Positions 16,378 through 25,644 of a stretch of DNA of 49,329 nt are shown here, piece by piece. Numbering within the stretch: position 1 is the stretch's first letter; each line of letters begins with the position of its first letter. The stretch spans positions 1 to 49,329 of the forward strand of contig UEIF01000031.1 of the NCBI GenBank assembly GCA_900468805.1. The letters are read 5' to 3'. Under the pieces are notes generated by a model. The model saw nothing but the letters and a program-made list of their open reading frames with translations. It had not been told where the DNA came from and ran no database searches. Source of the DNA: Hyphomicrobiales bacterium (GTDB lineage: Bacteria > Pseudomonadota > Alphaproteobacteria > Rhizobiales > Rhizobiaceae). Both the position numbers and the translations under genes were made by a program.

Positions 16378-16508
16378 AGCAGCCGTTTCTTGATCGTTTG
16401 CGAGAAAGCGTACTCGGTCCTCGCGCTGTGAGATCAACTTCCGACATGACGCTCGATCGGCTCGGCCAGGTCGATCCAGTGCGGGGGCCGGGGCCCAGGG
16501 CCTCGCCG

Positions 16509-17159
16509 TCAATAGAGCGACTTCCTGTAGGCGTCTTCGAGTGCGTCGTCTATTTTGCGCATTTCGATATCGTCGGCCGGAGCGCCAGTCGTCTGATCCA
16601 GGATTATCTTTGAAAGCGAGGGCATCTCGCTGCGATCCTGAAAGTGCTCTGGGTCCCATAGATGAGAGCGCCTGAATGCCTTGGCGCAATGCAGAAAAAC
16701 CTCGCCCACCTTGACCAGTATCGCGAGCTTGGGCAAACGATCGCCGACACCCATATCCCCAAGGATTTCAGGGTCGGTCACGAGCCTTGCTTCGCCATTC
16801 ACGCGAAGCGTATCGTCAAATCCCGGAATGATGAAGAGCAGTCCAACGCTCGGATTGGTGAGAATATTGGCCAGCGTATCGAGGCGATTGTTGCCCGGTC
16901 GGTCCGGGATCGCCAATGTGTGCGGATCAAGGACTTTCACGAAGCCGACCGGATCGCCGCGCGGGCTGACATCTGCTTTGCCATCCTGGTTCTGGGTGCC
17001 GATGCACAGGAATGGCGATCGCCTGATGAACTCCTGTGCGTGCCTGTCGAGTACGCCCAGACACTTCTGAGCGGCCAGAGCATGCGTCGGTTGAAACAGC
17101 TCCCGAAGAGCCTGTTCATCCCTCACGACAAATCTTGGATCGACACTGAACTCCGTCAT
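16509..17159 (-). CDS. PPOX-type (pyridoxamine-phosphate-oxidase-fold) flavoprotein
   Basis: 216 residues. The split-barrel FMN-binding pattern is visible: SPFLCIGTQNQDGKADVSPRGDPVGFVKVLD, then NRLDTLANILTNPSVGLLFIIPG and LRVNGEARLV, as in the MSMEG_1061-type subgroup of PPOX proteins. These bind FMN or F420 and reduce small molecules; the substrate is not predictable. I set the start at 17159 because GGGAGG lies eight or nine bases upstream and the domain begins there; the frame extends to 17240 without a site. Convergent with lysE. Confidence 0.85.
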   Translation of the reverse strand: MTEFSVDPRFVVRDEQALRELFQPTHALAAQKCLGVLDRHAQEFIRRSPFLCIGTQNQDGKADVSPRGDPVGFVKVLDPHTLAIPDRPGNNRLDTLANILTNPSVGLLFIIPGFDDTLRVNGEARLVTDPEILGDMGVGDRLPKLAILVKVGEVFLHCAKAFRRSHLWDPEHFQDRSEMPSLSKIILDQTTGAPADDIEMRKIDDALEDAYRKSLY

Positions 17160-17436
17160 TGCATTCGCCTCCCACAGCATCATGGCCGGACGATCGCGCC
17201 ACTGCTGATGTACGTACCTCAAATCTGTCCTGTTCGTCAAGTCACGCTGACCCTGGAAGCGAAGTGCTTCGTCAATGCGAGGTCTCTGCCCTTCCCTCCG
17301 TCCGGTCTCTCGGTCCCCGCTTGCCCGCGGCTATTACCTCCCTGGTAATTGATGCCATACCAAGTTTTTCAGATGATCCGGGTCAGGCGCGGTCACCACC
17401 CGCGATGCTCAGCCCGAATATCTGAAAGGTCATGCA

Positions 17437-17988
17437 ATGCCCCATTTTCCGATCCACAGCCTCGAGACGGCGCCACAGGCGTCGCAGCCCGCCCTGCGCG
17501 GCCTGAATGATGCTTTCGGCCTTGTCCCCAATATCGCAGGCGCGATGTCGACTTCGCCCGTGCTCATCAAATGCCTGGCAGCGCTTTTCCAGAATGTGCA
17601 TGGCGGCAGCTTTAGCGAGCCGCAGATCCAGGTATTGCTGCTGACCAACGCCGTGACGAATGCCTGTGAATGGGCGGTCGGCTTTCATTCGTTTCTGGCC
17701 ATCCGGCAGGGCATTCCGGCTGTCGATGTCGAAGCGATCAGAAGCGGCGGGTTGCCGGGCGAACCGAAGGCGACAGCGCTTTCAAAGCTCGCCCGCACAC
17801 TGATCGAGAGCCGTGGACAACTGCCGGAAGCCGATGCCGATGCCTTTCTTCAGGCGGGCTTCGGCGAGGACGAGCTTCTGGAGGTGATCGCCGTTGTCGC
17901 CGCTTCGACGATCACCAATTATACCGGCAGCGTCACCCGCCCTGCCCTGGAGCCGCCGTTTGACGCCTACGCCTGGATAAAGCCCTGA
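17437..17988 (+). CDS. Carboxymuconolactone decarboxylase/AhpD-like protein
   Basis: 183 residues, all helical in appearance. The central stretch VLLLTNAVTNACEWAVGFHSFLA is the CMD/AhpD helix, but where AhpD has two redox cysteines (CxxC) and a histidine, only one Cys and the His are present (CEWAVGFH). A peroxidase-reductase role is therefore doubtful; a lyase or one-cysteine antioxidant role is possible. The XRE regulator begins 57 bases downstream on the same strand and is probably co-transcribed. Confidence 0.85.
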   Translation: MPHFPIHSLETAPQASQPALRGLNDAFGLVPNIAGAMSTSPVLIKCLAALFQNVHGGSFSEPQIQVLLLTNAVTNACEWAVGFHSFLAIRQGIPAVDVEAIRSGGLPGEPKATALSKLARTLIESRGQLPEADADAFLQAGFGEDELLEVIAVVAASTITNYTGSVTRPALEPPFDAYAWIKP

Positions 17989-18045
17989 TATACAATCGGC
18001 TCGGCCGCTCCGGCGGCCAGCCTCTCCCACGATCCAGCGGACCCC

Positions 18046-18882
18046 ATGACCAGAGCCTTTCATGCCCCACGGCCTTCCCATCCAACGACATCAGGCGCGC
18101 TGTTGCGCCAATGGCGAGAAATCCGGGGCAAGCCGCAGCTGGAACTCGCGCTGGATACGGGCATCTCGCAAAAGCATGTGAGCTTCGTCGAAACCGGAAG
18201 ATCGACACCGAGCCGGCAGATGATCATCGATATCGCCGACGCCCTGCAGATCCCCCTGCGCGAGCGCAATGCCATCTTTCTTGCCGCGGGATACGCGCCG
18301 GTCTACCGCGACGAACCGCTCGACGCCCCTTCCATGCAGAGCATCGATCGCGCGGTCGGGCGAATGTTGCGGCAGCATGAGCCATTTCCGGCGATCGTCA
18401 TGGATCGGTATTGGAATGTGATCGACACGAACAGATCGGCCCCCGCCTTCTTCAATCGCTTCATCGATCTTTCGCTGCGACCGAAGCCTCGCAATCTTCT
18501 GCATCTGATGTTCGATCCCGAGGGGATGCAGCCCTTCCTGATGCACTGGGAGGAAACAGCCCGCAGCCTTCTGTCCCGGGCCCGAAGGGAAGCGATCGGT
18601 CATGTTTCCGACGAAGGCACGCAGATGCTTATAACGGAGCTCATGGCCTATCCCGATGTCCCGCAGGACCTGCATTCCGGATCGGTCTCGGATGCCCTGC
18701 CCATGATCCCTCTCAGATTTCGGACGGAACGCCATAGCCTCAGCCTCTTCTCGATGATCACAACGGTCGGAACGCCACAGACGGTAGCCGCCGAGGAAAT
18801 GCGCATCGAAACGATGTTTCCGGCCGACGAAGAGAGCGAAAACATCTACCTGGACTTCATGAGCCGAAATGACGCTGGCTGA
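18046..18882 (+). CDS. XRE-family regulator with MmyB-like ligand-binding domain
   Basis: 278 residues. The HTH_XRE domain occupies about residues 15-75 (LRQWREIRGKPQLELALDTGISQKHVSFVETGRSTPSR read in sections), followed by a MmyB-type domain: AIVMDRYWNVIDTNRSAPAFFNRF, then LLHLMFDPEGMQPF and the terminal HSLSLFSMITTVGTPQ. This architecture is known from regulators thought to bind fatty acyl or similar ligands through a PAS-like fold. Genes next to such regulators are often short-chain dehydrogenases or hydrolases; here the AhpD-like gene precedes it. Confidence 0.88.
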   Translation: MTRAFHAPRPSHPTTSGALLRQWREIRGKPQLELALDTGISQKHVSFVETGRSTPSRQMIIDIADALQIPLRERNAIFLAAGYAPVYRDEPLDAPSMQSIDRAVGRMLRQHEPFPAIVMDRYWNVIDTNRSAPAFFNRFIDLSLRPKPRNLLHLMFDPEGMQPFLMHWEETARSLLSRARREAIGHVSDEGTQMLITELMAYPDVPQDLHSGSVSDALPMIPLRFRTERHSLSLFSMITTVGTPQTVAAEEMRIETMFPADEESENIYLDFMSRNDAG

Positions 18883-19056
18883 GCCGACAAGACGCCGCGG
18901 CTTCACGAGATTGATCCAACGGCAGCGATGGCGGGTTTTTAACGCCATCCGCCAGGATCAATCTTTGTCGCAGCCTCGAATTTGGATAGTCTCAGTTCCC
19001 GCAAGCGTAAGAGAAATCTTTGTTATTCTTGTCTGTTTCGAGACCAGGAGGCCAGA

Positions 19057-19947
19057 ATGCGCACAGTCTCTGCCGGAACCTTGGATATTGCCTATATCGA
19101 TACTGGTCCGCCGGACGGGACACCGGTCATCCTATTGCATGGTTTCCCGTACGATGTTCATGCCTATCATGAGACAACGGAAATCCTGACGGGCCACGGC
19201 CATCGTTGCATCGTCCCATTTCTGCGCGGCTTCGGAGGGACAAGATTTCGGTCAGAGAGAACGCCGCGTTCGGGTGAACAAGCCGCGTTAGGTGCGGACT
19301 TGCTTTCACTCATGGACGCCCTTTCGATCGAAAAAGCCTTGCTCGGTGGCTATGATTGGGGAGGCAGAGCGGCGTGCATAGTGGCCGCACTTTGGCCGGC
19401 ACGGGTATTAGGCTTAGTCAGTTGTGGGACCGGTTATAACATCCAGAACATCGCCGAAGCCGGAAAGCCAGTACCTCCTGAAGAGGAGGCCCGCTATTGG
19501 TATCAATATTACTTTCATTCAGAGCGTGGCCGCCGGGCTCTTGAACAGAATCGCGCTGATGTTTGCGGGTTCATCTGGAAAATTTGGTCGCCTACATGGT
19601 CGTTCAGCCAGGCAACCTTCGAGCAAACAGCCGCTTCCTTCGACAATCCCGATTTTGTGGACATTGTGATCCATTCATACCGCCATCGCTTTGGTGGTAT
19701 CCCCGGCGATCCGGAAGTCGAAGCAATAGAAGGTCTCTTGGCCAGGCAGCCGGACATTACGGTTCCGACGATTGTTCTCCAGGGTGCGGACGATGGCGTC
19801 GACCCACCCACCTCGATCGATCGCGATGAGCCGCATTTTAAAGCTAGCTACGAACGGCGCATCGTTCCTGGCGTCGGGCACAACTTACCGCAAGAGGCAC
19901 CGAAAGCGTTTGCGCAGGCCATCCTCGACTTATCCCGGAGTTCCTGA
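19057..19947 (+). CDS. Alpha/beta hydrolase with aspartate nucleophile (epoxide hydrolase-like)
   Basis: 296 residues, no signal peptide. HGFP at 28-31 is the oxyanion motif and GYDWGG (nucleophile Asp100, followed by Trp101) marks the epoxide hydrolase/haloalkane dehalogenase branch rather than esterases, which have serine there. GVGHNLPQEAP near the end carries the catalytic histidine. I set the start at 19057, six bases after AGGAGG; the frame extends upstream to 18982 with Cys/Arg-rich residues that do not look like protein. AT content and codon use are less GC-biased than in neighbouring genes, a possible sign of transfer. Confidence 0.85.
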   Translation: MRTVSAGTLDIAYIDTGPPDGTPVILLHGFPYDVHAYHETTEILTGHGHRCIVPFLRGFGGTRFRSERTPRSGEQAALGADLLSLMDALSIEKALLGGYDWGGRAACIVAALWPARVLGLVSCGTGYNIQNIAEAGKPVPPEEEARYWYQYYFHSERGRRALEQNRADVCGFIWKIWSPTWSFSQATFEQTAASFDNPDFVDIVIHSYRHRFGGIPGDPEVEAIEGLLARQPDITVPTIVLQGADDGVDPPTSIDRDEPHFKASYERRIVPGVGHNLPQEAPKAFAQAILDLSRSS

Positions 19948-19980
19948 GTTTTTCAACGCAATCCGCCAAAAGCGACCGCG

Positions 19981-20369
19981 TGGCAACATCCGCCCGGCCA
20001 GCTTCAAGAACTGTATCCCACCAAAACGATCGCCGCCTTTGCGGGCGCTCCCGCTCCCACCACCTTCATCGTCAACATCATCCATGCCCATCCCGGAAAG
20101 CAGATAGAAGCCCTCGAGATCATCCAGGAGGTGGTGCATTACGTCGCCGAACGGAAGGAAGGTTTCCTCTGGAGCAGCCTGGCGAAGAGCAGCGACGGCC
20201 TGACAGTCGTCAACATCGAGGCGATCCAGGAAGCCGGCAATGTCGGCGAGTTCTTCGCCGATCCTGTTTCGCCGAAAAGTTCAAGCGGCTGGACACGGTC
20301 TCCAGCAGCGAATTCCATACCTATACTGTCGCGGATCTCGTGCTCCCGAAGCGCGAAACGGCCGGGTGA
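19981..20369 (+). pseudogene. Frameshifted antibiotic-biosynthesis-monooxygenase-like remnant
   Basis: Right after the hydrolase stop, frame 1 (from about 19981) reads TFIVNIIHAHPGKQIEALEI, then FLWSSLAKSSDGLTVVNIEA and ends in-domain at EFFADP near 20266. The match resumes in another frame as FAEKFKRLDTVSSSEFHTYT up to the stop at 20369. One extra base near 20268 (TTTT instead of TTT) would restore VFAEKF. The joined product is an ABM (dimeric alpha-beta barrel) domain. The true N-terminus and start are missing, so this is a broken gene or carries a sequencing error. Confidence 0.6.
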
Positions 20370-20744
20370 GCATAATGACCGGGTCGAACGGAATGCCCCC
20401 GGCCGACAGAAATTCGGCGGAGGGACCTTCCCTTTACCGGCGCTGACCACACTCGCCCCTCCGATTTGCAACAACCTTGACGAGAGCGTTTCCGGCGCGC
20501 TGCAGAGCCGGCTTGCCCATGTCCCGACCGCGACTACCCGGAAGTTACTAAAGCCATAACATATTGATTTATAAAACTGTCGCATTTGAAGATCCTGTTG
20601 CCGCTCTGCAACAAGCTGTCGCTTTTGGAACAGCCAGCCTTGCATGTGATCCGCCGATCGCTTGCGGGATAGGCCGAAGCAGCGCAGAAAAACACATCCT
20701 TTAAGCGTGTGAACATATTCGAATCAATTCATCGAGGAGCAGAC
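20370..20744. other. Intergenic promoter region ahead of the autotransporter
   Basis: No convincing gene. The part from about 20540 to 20600 is markedly AT-richer than the surroundings (ACATATTGATTTATAAAACT) and is the likely promoter area for the autotransporter. No clear dyad or repeat seen. Confidence 0.4.
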
Positions 20745-23228
20745 ATGGGCGGCGGCGCTACGGGCATAGTTGGAAAACGAAATCTTCTGGCGGGCGTTAG
20801 CATCGCGGCCTTGGCAATTGCCTGCTGTCTGCCGACTCCTGTGTCCGCGGGGGAATACACTGCCGCCACCAGAGGGGAGCTGGACGATCAGATCAGAGCC
20901 GCGAATGCCGATGGCGACGCCAGTTCTATCATCAGGCTGACCGGCAACGTAGGCGTCGGAGCCCCGACAAGCCTTGCTGTAGCAACCAAGCCGATCACGA
21001 TCGATACGCAGGGCTTTGTTCTCGCGGGCGCGGATGGTACCGGTGCAACGACCGGCACCACGATAACCCTGCAGGGGAACGGCGGTGGAACCTATACATT
21101 GATGGGGACTTTCAAGGGCGGCAACGCGAATGCGGGCGCCGGCGGCCAGGGCTTGCGACTAACGTTTGGGGCAGCGGCAACGAACGACGGCGTGATCCAG
21201 GGAGGAAACAGCGTGAGTAACACCGGCGGGTCCGGTTTCGAGCTCGGAGGACCTGGCGCCGCGCCGACTTTGGTCAACAACGGAACGATCCGCGGCGGAA
21301 GCGGAACTGTCGGTGGCTCAGGGATTCTCTACCGCGCGGGCACCCTTACCAACACGGGTACAATCGAGGGCGGAACGGGCGCGGCCGCCATCGTCGGCAA
21401 CGGAGCCACAGCAAATCTCTCCATCATCAATAGCGGCACAATCCGGGCTGGCGCGGGCCAGGCAAATGCCATCACGCGCACAGCTGCGGCGACGACGGGC
21501 ACAGTCACGCTTGAGCTCCGGGCCGGGTCGGTGATCGAAGGTAACGTCGTTGCTGGTGCCACGCCCACCACTGACAGGCTGCGCCTCGGCGGCTCGGGCA
21601 CAGACAGCTTTGACGTCTCCGCGATCGGTGCGGCCGCGCAATACCAGAACTTCGACATCTTCGAGAAAACCGGCACCGGCACCTGGCTGCTGACGGGCAT
21701 AGCCACCACCGCGACGGACTGGACGATCTATGACGGCACGCTGCTGATCGGCGACCACAGCGCCGCTTCGAGCATCATTGGCGATATCACCAATTTCGGC
21801 ACGCTCGGCGGCAGCGGCACCATCTTCGGCGACGTGACGAACGCGGGCACCGTCGCTCCCGGCAATTCGATTGGGACGCTGACGATATCGGGCAACTATA
21901 TCGGCAATGGCGGCACGCTTTTTATCGAAAGCGTGCTCGGCGGCGATGCCTCGCCGAGCGACCGCCTTGTCGTCACCGGCAACACCTCGGGCACGACCAG
22001 CGTCAAGGTCACCAATCTCGGCGGCGGTGGGGCCCAAACCTCCGAAGGCATCAGGATCGTCGATGTCGGCGGCATCTCGGCCGGCAGTTTTTCGCTGCTC
22101 GGCGACTATGTTTTTCGGGGAGATCAGGCCGTCGTCGGCGGTGCATACGCCTATCGGCTCTACCAGAACGGTGTCGCGACCCCGGCCGACGGCGACTGGT
22201 ATCTTCGCTCGACATTGGTCAACCCGGCCGCGCCGGGCGCATCCGCAGGGCCACTCTATCAGCCCGGCGTTCCGCTTTACGAAGCCTATCCGCAACTCCT
22301 GCTCGCCCTGAACGGACTTTCCACGCTGCAGCAGCGCATCGGCGACCGCTACCGGTCGGAAGATGGCAAAGCATCATCGGCCAAAGGCCCTGACAATGTC
22401 TGGCTGCGCGCCGAAGGAATGCATGCGAGCCTCGAGCCTGACAGCAGCACGACCATCGACAGCTATGATTACGATCTGTTCAAGCTGGAGGGCGGCCTGG
22501 ACGGCGAACTCTATCAGGACCAAAGCGGCCGGCTGATCGGCGGCCTGACAGTCCACTACGGCACCATCTCCGGCGATATCGACTCCCTCTACGGCAATGG
22601 CGATATCGACACGACAGGATTCGGGCTTGGCGCGGCACTGACCTGGTATGGCGACAACGGCTTCTATGTCGACGCGCAGAGCCAGGCCACCTGGTATGAC
22701 ACCGACCTCAAATCCGATCTCGTCGACGGCGCCATGGAGAGCGGCAACAACGGCTTCGGCTACGCGCTGAGTCTGGAGACCGGACGGCGCTTTGCAGCCT
22801 CCGGGCCATGGTCGATCACGCCGCAGGCCCAGCTCATCTATTCCTCCGTCGACTTCGACACGTTCAATGATCGCTTCGGCGCGCGGGTATCGCTCGATGA
22901 CGGCGACAGCCTGGTCGGCCGGCTCGGCGTGGCGCTGGACCGTGAGGAGACGTTGCAGCGGGCCGACGGCCAGACGGCACTGGCGAAGGTCTATGGCATC
23001 GCCAACCTCTACGGCGAGTTCCTGGACGGCACCGCCGTCGATGTTTCCGGTACCGGTTTCGAGACCAGGAACGACCCCGTCTGGGCCGGCCTGACGCTGG
23101 GGGGCTCCTACACCTGGAACGACGAACGCTACTCGCTCTACGGCGAAGTCGCCGCAAAATCCTCGCTGAAGGATTTTGGCGACAGCTATGCCCTCAGCGG
23201 CACCGCGGGCCTGCGCGTGAAGTGGTAG
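20745..23228 (+). CDS. Autotransporter with C-terminal beta-barrel (type Va secretion)
   Basis: 827 residues. Residues 1-40 form a signal peptide (GVSIAALAIACCL, then TPVSAGEY). The passenger (about 40-540) is a Gly/Asn/Thr-rich beta-helix with TNTGTIEGG-type repeats and ends in the autotransporter-associated repeat: TWLLTG, DGTLLIGD, GTLGGSGTIFGDVTNAGTV and APGNSIGTLTISGNY. A linker leads to the outer-membrane barrel (from about 560), ending in AGLRVKW; the last residue is Trp where Phe is commoner. I chose the ATG at 20745 with GAGGAG just upstream; a GTG at 20709 is less likely. Adhesin-like function is an inference. The first third of the passenger has less GC-biased codons than the rest. 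Confidence 0.9.
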   Translation: MGGGATGIVGKRNLLAGVSIAALAIACCLPTPVSAGEYTAATRGELDDQIRAANADGDASSIIRLTGNVGVGAPTSLAVATKPITIDTQGFVLAGADGTGATTGTTITLQGNGGGTYTLMGTFKGGNANAGAGGQGLRLTFGAAATNDGVIQGGNSVSNTGGSGFELGGPGAAPTLVNNGTIRGGSGTVGGSGILYRAGTLTNTGTIEGGTGAAAIVGNGATANLSIINSGTIRAGAGQANAITRTAAATTGTVTLELRAGSVIEGNVVAGATPTTDRLRLGGSGTDSFDVSAIGAAAQYQNFDIFEKTGTGTWLLTGIATTATDWTIYDGTLLIGDHSAASSIIGDITNFGTLGGSGTIFGDVTNAGTVAPGNSIGTLTISGNYIGNGGTLFIESVLGGDASPSDRLVVTGNTSGTTSVKVTNLGGGGAQTSEGIRIVDVGGISAGSFSLLGDYVFRGDQAVVGGAYAYRLYQNGVATPADGDWYLRSTLVNPAAPGASAGPLYQPGVPLYEAYPQLLLALNGLSTLQQRIGDRYRSEDGKASSAKGPDNVWLRAEGMHASLEPDSSTTIDSYDYDLFKLEGGLDGELYQDQSGRLIGGLTVHYGTISGDIDSLYGNGDIDTTGFGLGAALTWYGDNGFYVDAQSQATWYDTDLKSDLVDGAMESGNNGFGYALSLETGRRFAASGPWSITPQAQLIYSSVDFDTFNDRFGARVSLDDGDSLVGRLGVALDREETLQRADGQTALAKVYGIANLYGEFLDGTAVDVSGTGFETRNDPVWAGLTLGGSYTWNDERYSLYGEVAAKSSLKDFGDSYALSGTAGLRVKW

Positions 23229-23246
23229 ACCGGCAAAAGCGTTTGC

Positions 23247-23705
23247 TCACTCCGCTAGCATAGCGGACGCCAGCAGCGCTTTCAGGCCTTTTGGATAGAG
23301 GCCTGGCGAGCCGTCGAGATCAAGTGTCTTCGGGTCATACCATCGAGCGAGCCCGGACGTTCCATCGCTTTCCTGGAAGGTGATCACATCCTGACCCTGA
23401 TAGTCATCGGAGACGAAGCCGATCTTGAAGATGAACATGATCTCGTGGCCGCTCTCGCCTTCGAAGACATACATGTTCTCGATCACAAGCGGTCCTGAGA
23501 GAACCTCGACCTCGACGCCGAGCTCTTCCCTGAACTCGCGCCGCAAAGCCGCTTCCGAACCCTCGCCGAATTCGACGCTGCCGCCAAGCGGACGCACGCC
23601 GGCAACCCGCCCCTCACTGTCATAGACTTCGGCCGCCAGAAGACAGCCGTTGCGCCAGTGGAGGCCAAGAGCCTTCACATTGATTTTCGTACGGGGGGAA
23701 CTCAT
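23247..23705 (-). CDS. Nudix hydrolase
   Basis: 152 residues. The Nudix box is complete: GGSVEFGEGSEAALRREFRE followed by ELGV, beginning near residue 41, with the catalytic glutamates present. It hydrolyses a nucleoside diphosphate linked to another moiety; the substrate class cannot be read from the sequence. Compact single-domain protein with no signal, convergent with the autotransporter gene (18 bp between stops). Confidence 0.9.
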   Translation of the reverse strand: MSSPRTKINVKALGLHWRNGCLLAAEVYDSEGRVAGVRPLGGSVEFGEGSEAALRREFREELGVEVEVLSGPLVIENMYVFEGESGHEIMFIFKIGFVSDDYQGQDVITFQESDGTSGLARWYDPKTLDLDGSPGLYPKGLKALLASAMLAE

Positions 23706-23845
23706 GGGATCTCTGCACGCAAGGGAACAATGGCGCGCAATCTAGAAGAGCAGGGAGATAGCCGCAATGGGCAGTGGCAATTCTGGCGTGAAGTGGCAAA
23801 CGTGTAGCGGCAGATTTCCATAAATGGCCGGTCTTTAGCGCGTCA

Positions 23846-23991
23846 AAAACCCCTCCCCAACCCCTCCCCACAAGGGGGAGGAGCTTAACCCGTTGCACAT
23901 GCTTTACAAATCTTCGACGTTTCGAAAGAAGCGAGGCGCGTGCCGCGGCTAGCCCCTCCCCCCTTGTGGGGAGGGGTTGGGGCGGGGGCTT
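23846..23991. repeat. GC-rich palindromic intergenic repeat, family A, full copy
   Basis: Left arm CCCCTCCCCACAAGGGGGAG (preceded by a duplicated CCCCTCCCCAA), a centre with CGACGTTTCGAAAGAAGC, and right arm CCCCTCCCCCCTTGTGGGGA ending in GGGGCGGGGGCTT. It lies between the minus-strand MocR and Nudix genes. No gene in 23706-24010. Confidence 0.75.
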
Positions 23992-24010
23992 CAGCCACAA
24001 ACGCCCCAAC

Positions 24011-25513
24011 CTACCCCTTTTCAAACGTCCCGCCCGCAAACACTTCGGCAAGTACCCGCGTCCCCATATCCGCTTCCTCCTCCGAAAGCCCTGAGAACCC
24101 GAGCAGCAGCCGCGACCGATCCGTGGAGACCACATTCATCCGCGACAGCGGCATCACCACCACGCCCCTCTTCAGCGCCGCAGCCGAGACGGCGGTATCA
24201 TCGTCCCAGCCGCCCGTGCTCCTGACCGTCAGATTGATCCCCTGATCCGGCAACAGCACCGCCACATGCTCCGCCAACCGCTCCCCCAGAAACCCGGCCA
24301 GCATATCGCGCGACGCCCGCAGCCGTTCCCTGAGACGCCGCAGATGCGCCGGAAAATAGCCCTCCTCCAGAAAATCGGCGATCACCCGCTGCTGGAAACT
24401 CGGCGGGCAGCGGTCGACGGCGGGGCGCACGGCGCGGAAGGCGGGCACGAGATCGGCGGGGACGACGAGATAGCCGATGCGCAGGCTCGGCAGCAGCGCC
24501 TTGCTGAAAGTGCCGGTGTAGAGAACGCGCCCCGCCTTATCGAGTCCGTGCAGCGAGGCGATCGGATGGCCCTGGTAGCGGAATTCGCTGTCGTAATCAT
24601 CCTCGATGATCCAGCAGTCGTTCTCCTCTGCATAGGCGAGCAGCCCGAGCCGGCGCGAAAGCGAGAGAACGGAGCCGACCGGATACTGGTTGGAGGGCGT
24701 GACGTAGAAGGCGGCAGGCGGCGGGATGGTACCGTCCAACAGCCGTGCCATGTCGATGCCATCAGCGTCGACCGGCAGGCCGACGATATCGATGCCGTTC
24801 AGCGCCAGGCATTGCCGGGCGGGAGGATAACACGGGTCCTCGACGACGGCCGTATCGCCTGGCGTCATCAGCACGCGGAAGGCGAGGTCGAGCGCCTGCT
24901 GCGTTCCCGCCGTGATGAAGATCTGCTCCGGGCTGCAGCGCACGCCGCGCGAGACGGCGAGATGGGCGCTGATGGCCGCCCTGAGCTCCCTTTCGCCCTG
25001 GATATCGCCATAGCCTTCGAAGGCATAGTTCATATGCCTGACGGCAATGCGATTGAGCAGCCGCGCCGTGCGCTCGTCATGGGCGATGCGGCCGGTGACG
25101 AATGGCAGCGCCTTCTGCGGCTCCAGGCTCGGCCCGCGCGTGAGGATCGCGGTCGCAGCGGCCGACACGCCGCGGCGGATCGCCTGCGCGCTGCCTGCAC
25201 CCAAGGGATCGATGCGCGCCGCACTCTCGGGAATGGATGAGGCGATATAGGTGCCGGACCCGTGGCGGGCCACCGCAAAGCCCTCAGACATCAGGATTTC
25301 ATAGGCCTCGGCAATGACGCCGCGCGAGATCGCCCATTCCGCCGAGGCGAGCCGTGTCGAGGGAAGCCGCTGCCCGCCGGTCAACCGCCGCTCGGTTATG
25401 GCGTTGCGCAGCGAGAGATAAAGCTGGCGCGGCAACGGCGCTGATGACGACGGATCGATCGTAGGCCGGAAGGAAGCCGATGGCCCTTCGCGTCTTCTCG
25501 TCAGCGTCATCAA
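24011..25513 (-). CDS. MocR/PdxR-type regulator (GntR winged helix fused to aminotransferase fold)
   Basis: 500 residues. A GntR-type DNA-binding domain fills residues 25-92 (QLYLSLRNAITERRL, GSGTYIA), joined by a long linker to a type I aminotransferase-like domain (about 135-495). The PLP lysine is K338 in YTGTFSKALLPSLRIGY; EDDYDSEFRY at 304-313 and PSNQYPVGS near 274 complete the cofactor pocket, with Asn where His is usual (PSHQYP). MocR proteins sense PLP or amino acids and usually control the divergent genes, here a C39-like protein and a Ddl. The relative DdlR of Brevibacillus is known to regulate ddl, which supports that role. Confidence 0.92.
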   Translation of the reverse strand: MMTLTRRREGPSASFRPTIDPSSSAPLPRQLYLSLRNAITERRLTGGQRLPSTRLASAEWAISRGVIAEAYEILMSEGFAVARHGSGTYIASSIPESAARIDPLGAGSAQAIRRGVSAAATAILTRGPSLEPQKALPFVTGRIAHDERTARLLNRIAVRHMNYAFEGYGDIQGERELRAAISAHLAVSRGVRCSPEQIFITAGTQQALDLAFRVLMTPGDTAVVEDPCYPPARQCLALNGIDIVGLPVDADGIDMARLLDGTIPPPAAFYVTPSNQYPVGSVLSLSRRLGLLAYAEENDCWIIEDDYDSEFRYQGHPIASLHGLDKAGRVLYTGTFSKALLPSLRIGYLVVPADLVPAFRAVRPAVDRCPPSFQQRVIADFLEEGYFPAHLRRLRERLRASRDMLAGFLGERLAEHVAVLLPDQGINLTVRSTGGWDDDTAVSAAALKRGVVVMPLSRMNVVSTDRSRLLLGFSGLSEEEADMGTRVLAEVFAGGTFEKG

Positions 25514-25532
25514 ACTTCCCCAATGGCTTATT

Positions 25533-25605
25533 CAAGTGGCTCACGCGCAATGAGCAAAGTGGATCTTCATATCAACACGAAAATGCATTTAGATTGAGCC
25601 ACTTT
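25533..25605. promoter_or_regulatory. MocR/PdxR-type operator repeats (AAGTGG motif)
   Basis: Three copies lie in the gap between mocR and the C39-like gene: CAAGTGGCTCA at 25533-25543, AAAGTGGATCT at 25556-25566 (same direction, 23 bp apart) and TGAGCCACTTT at 25595-25605 in inverse orientation. The first and third form a perfect 10-bp inverted repeat. PdxR-type MocR sites in other bacteria, as I recall, carry AAAGTGG followed by a T/A-rich end, and direct plus inverted copies are usual for this family. Confidence 0.6.
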
Positions 25606-25644
25606 CAAGCAGGATTCGTAATCGCAGTGCCTGACGGAGACGAC

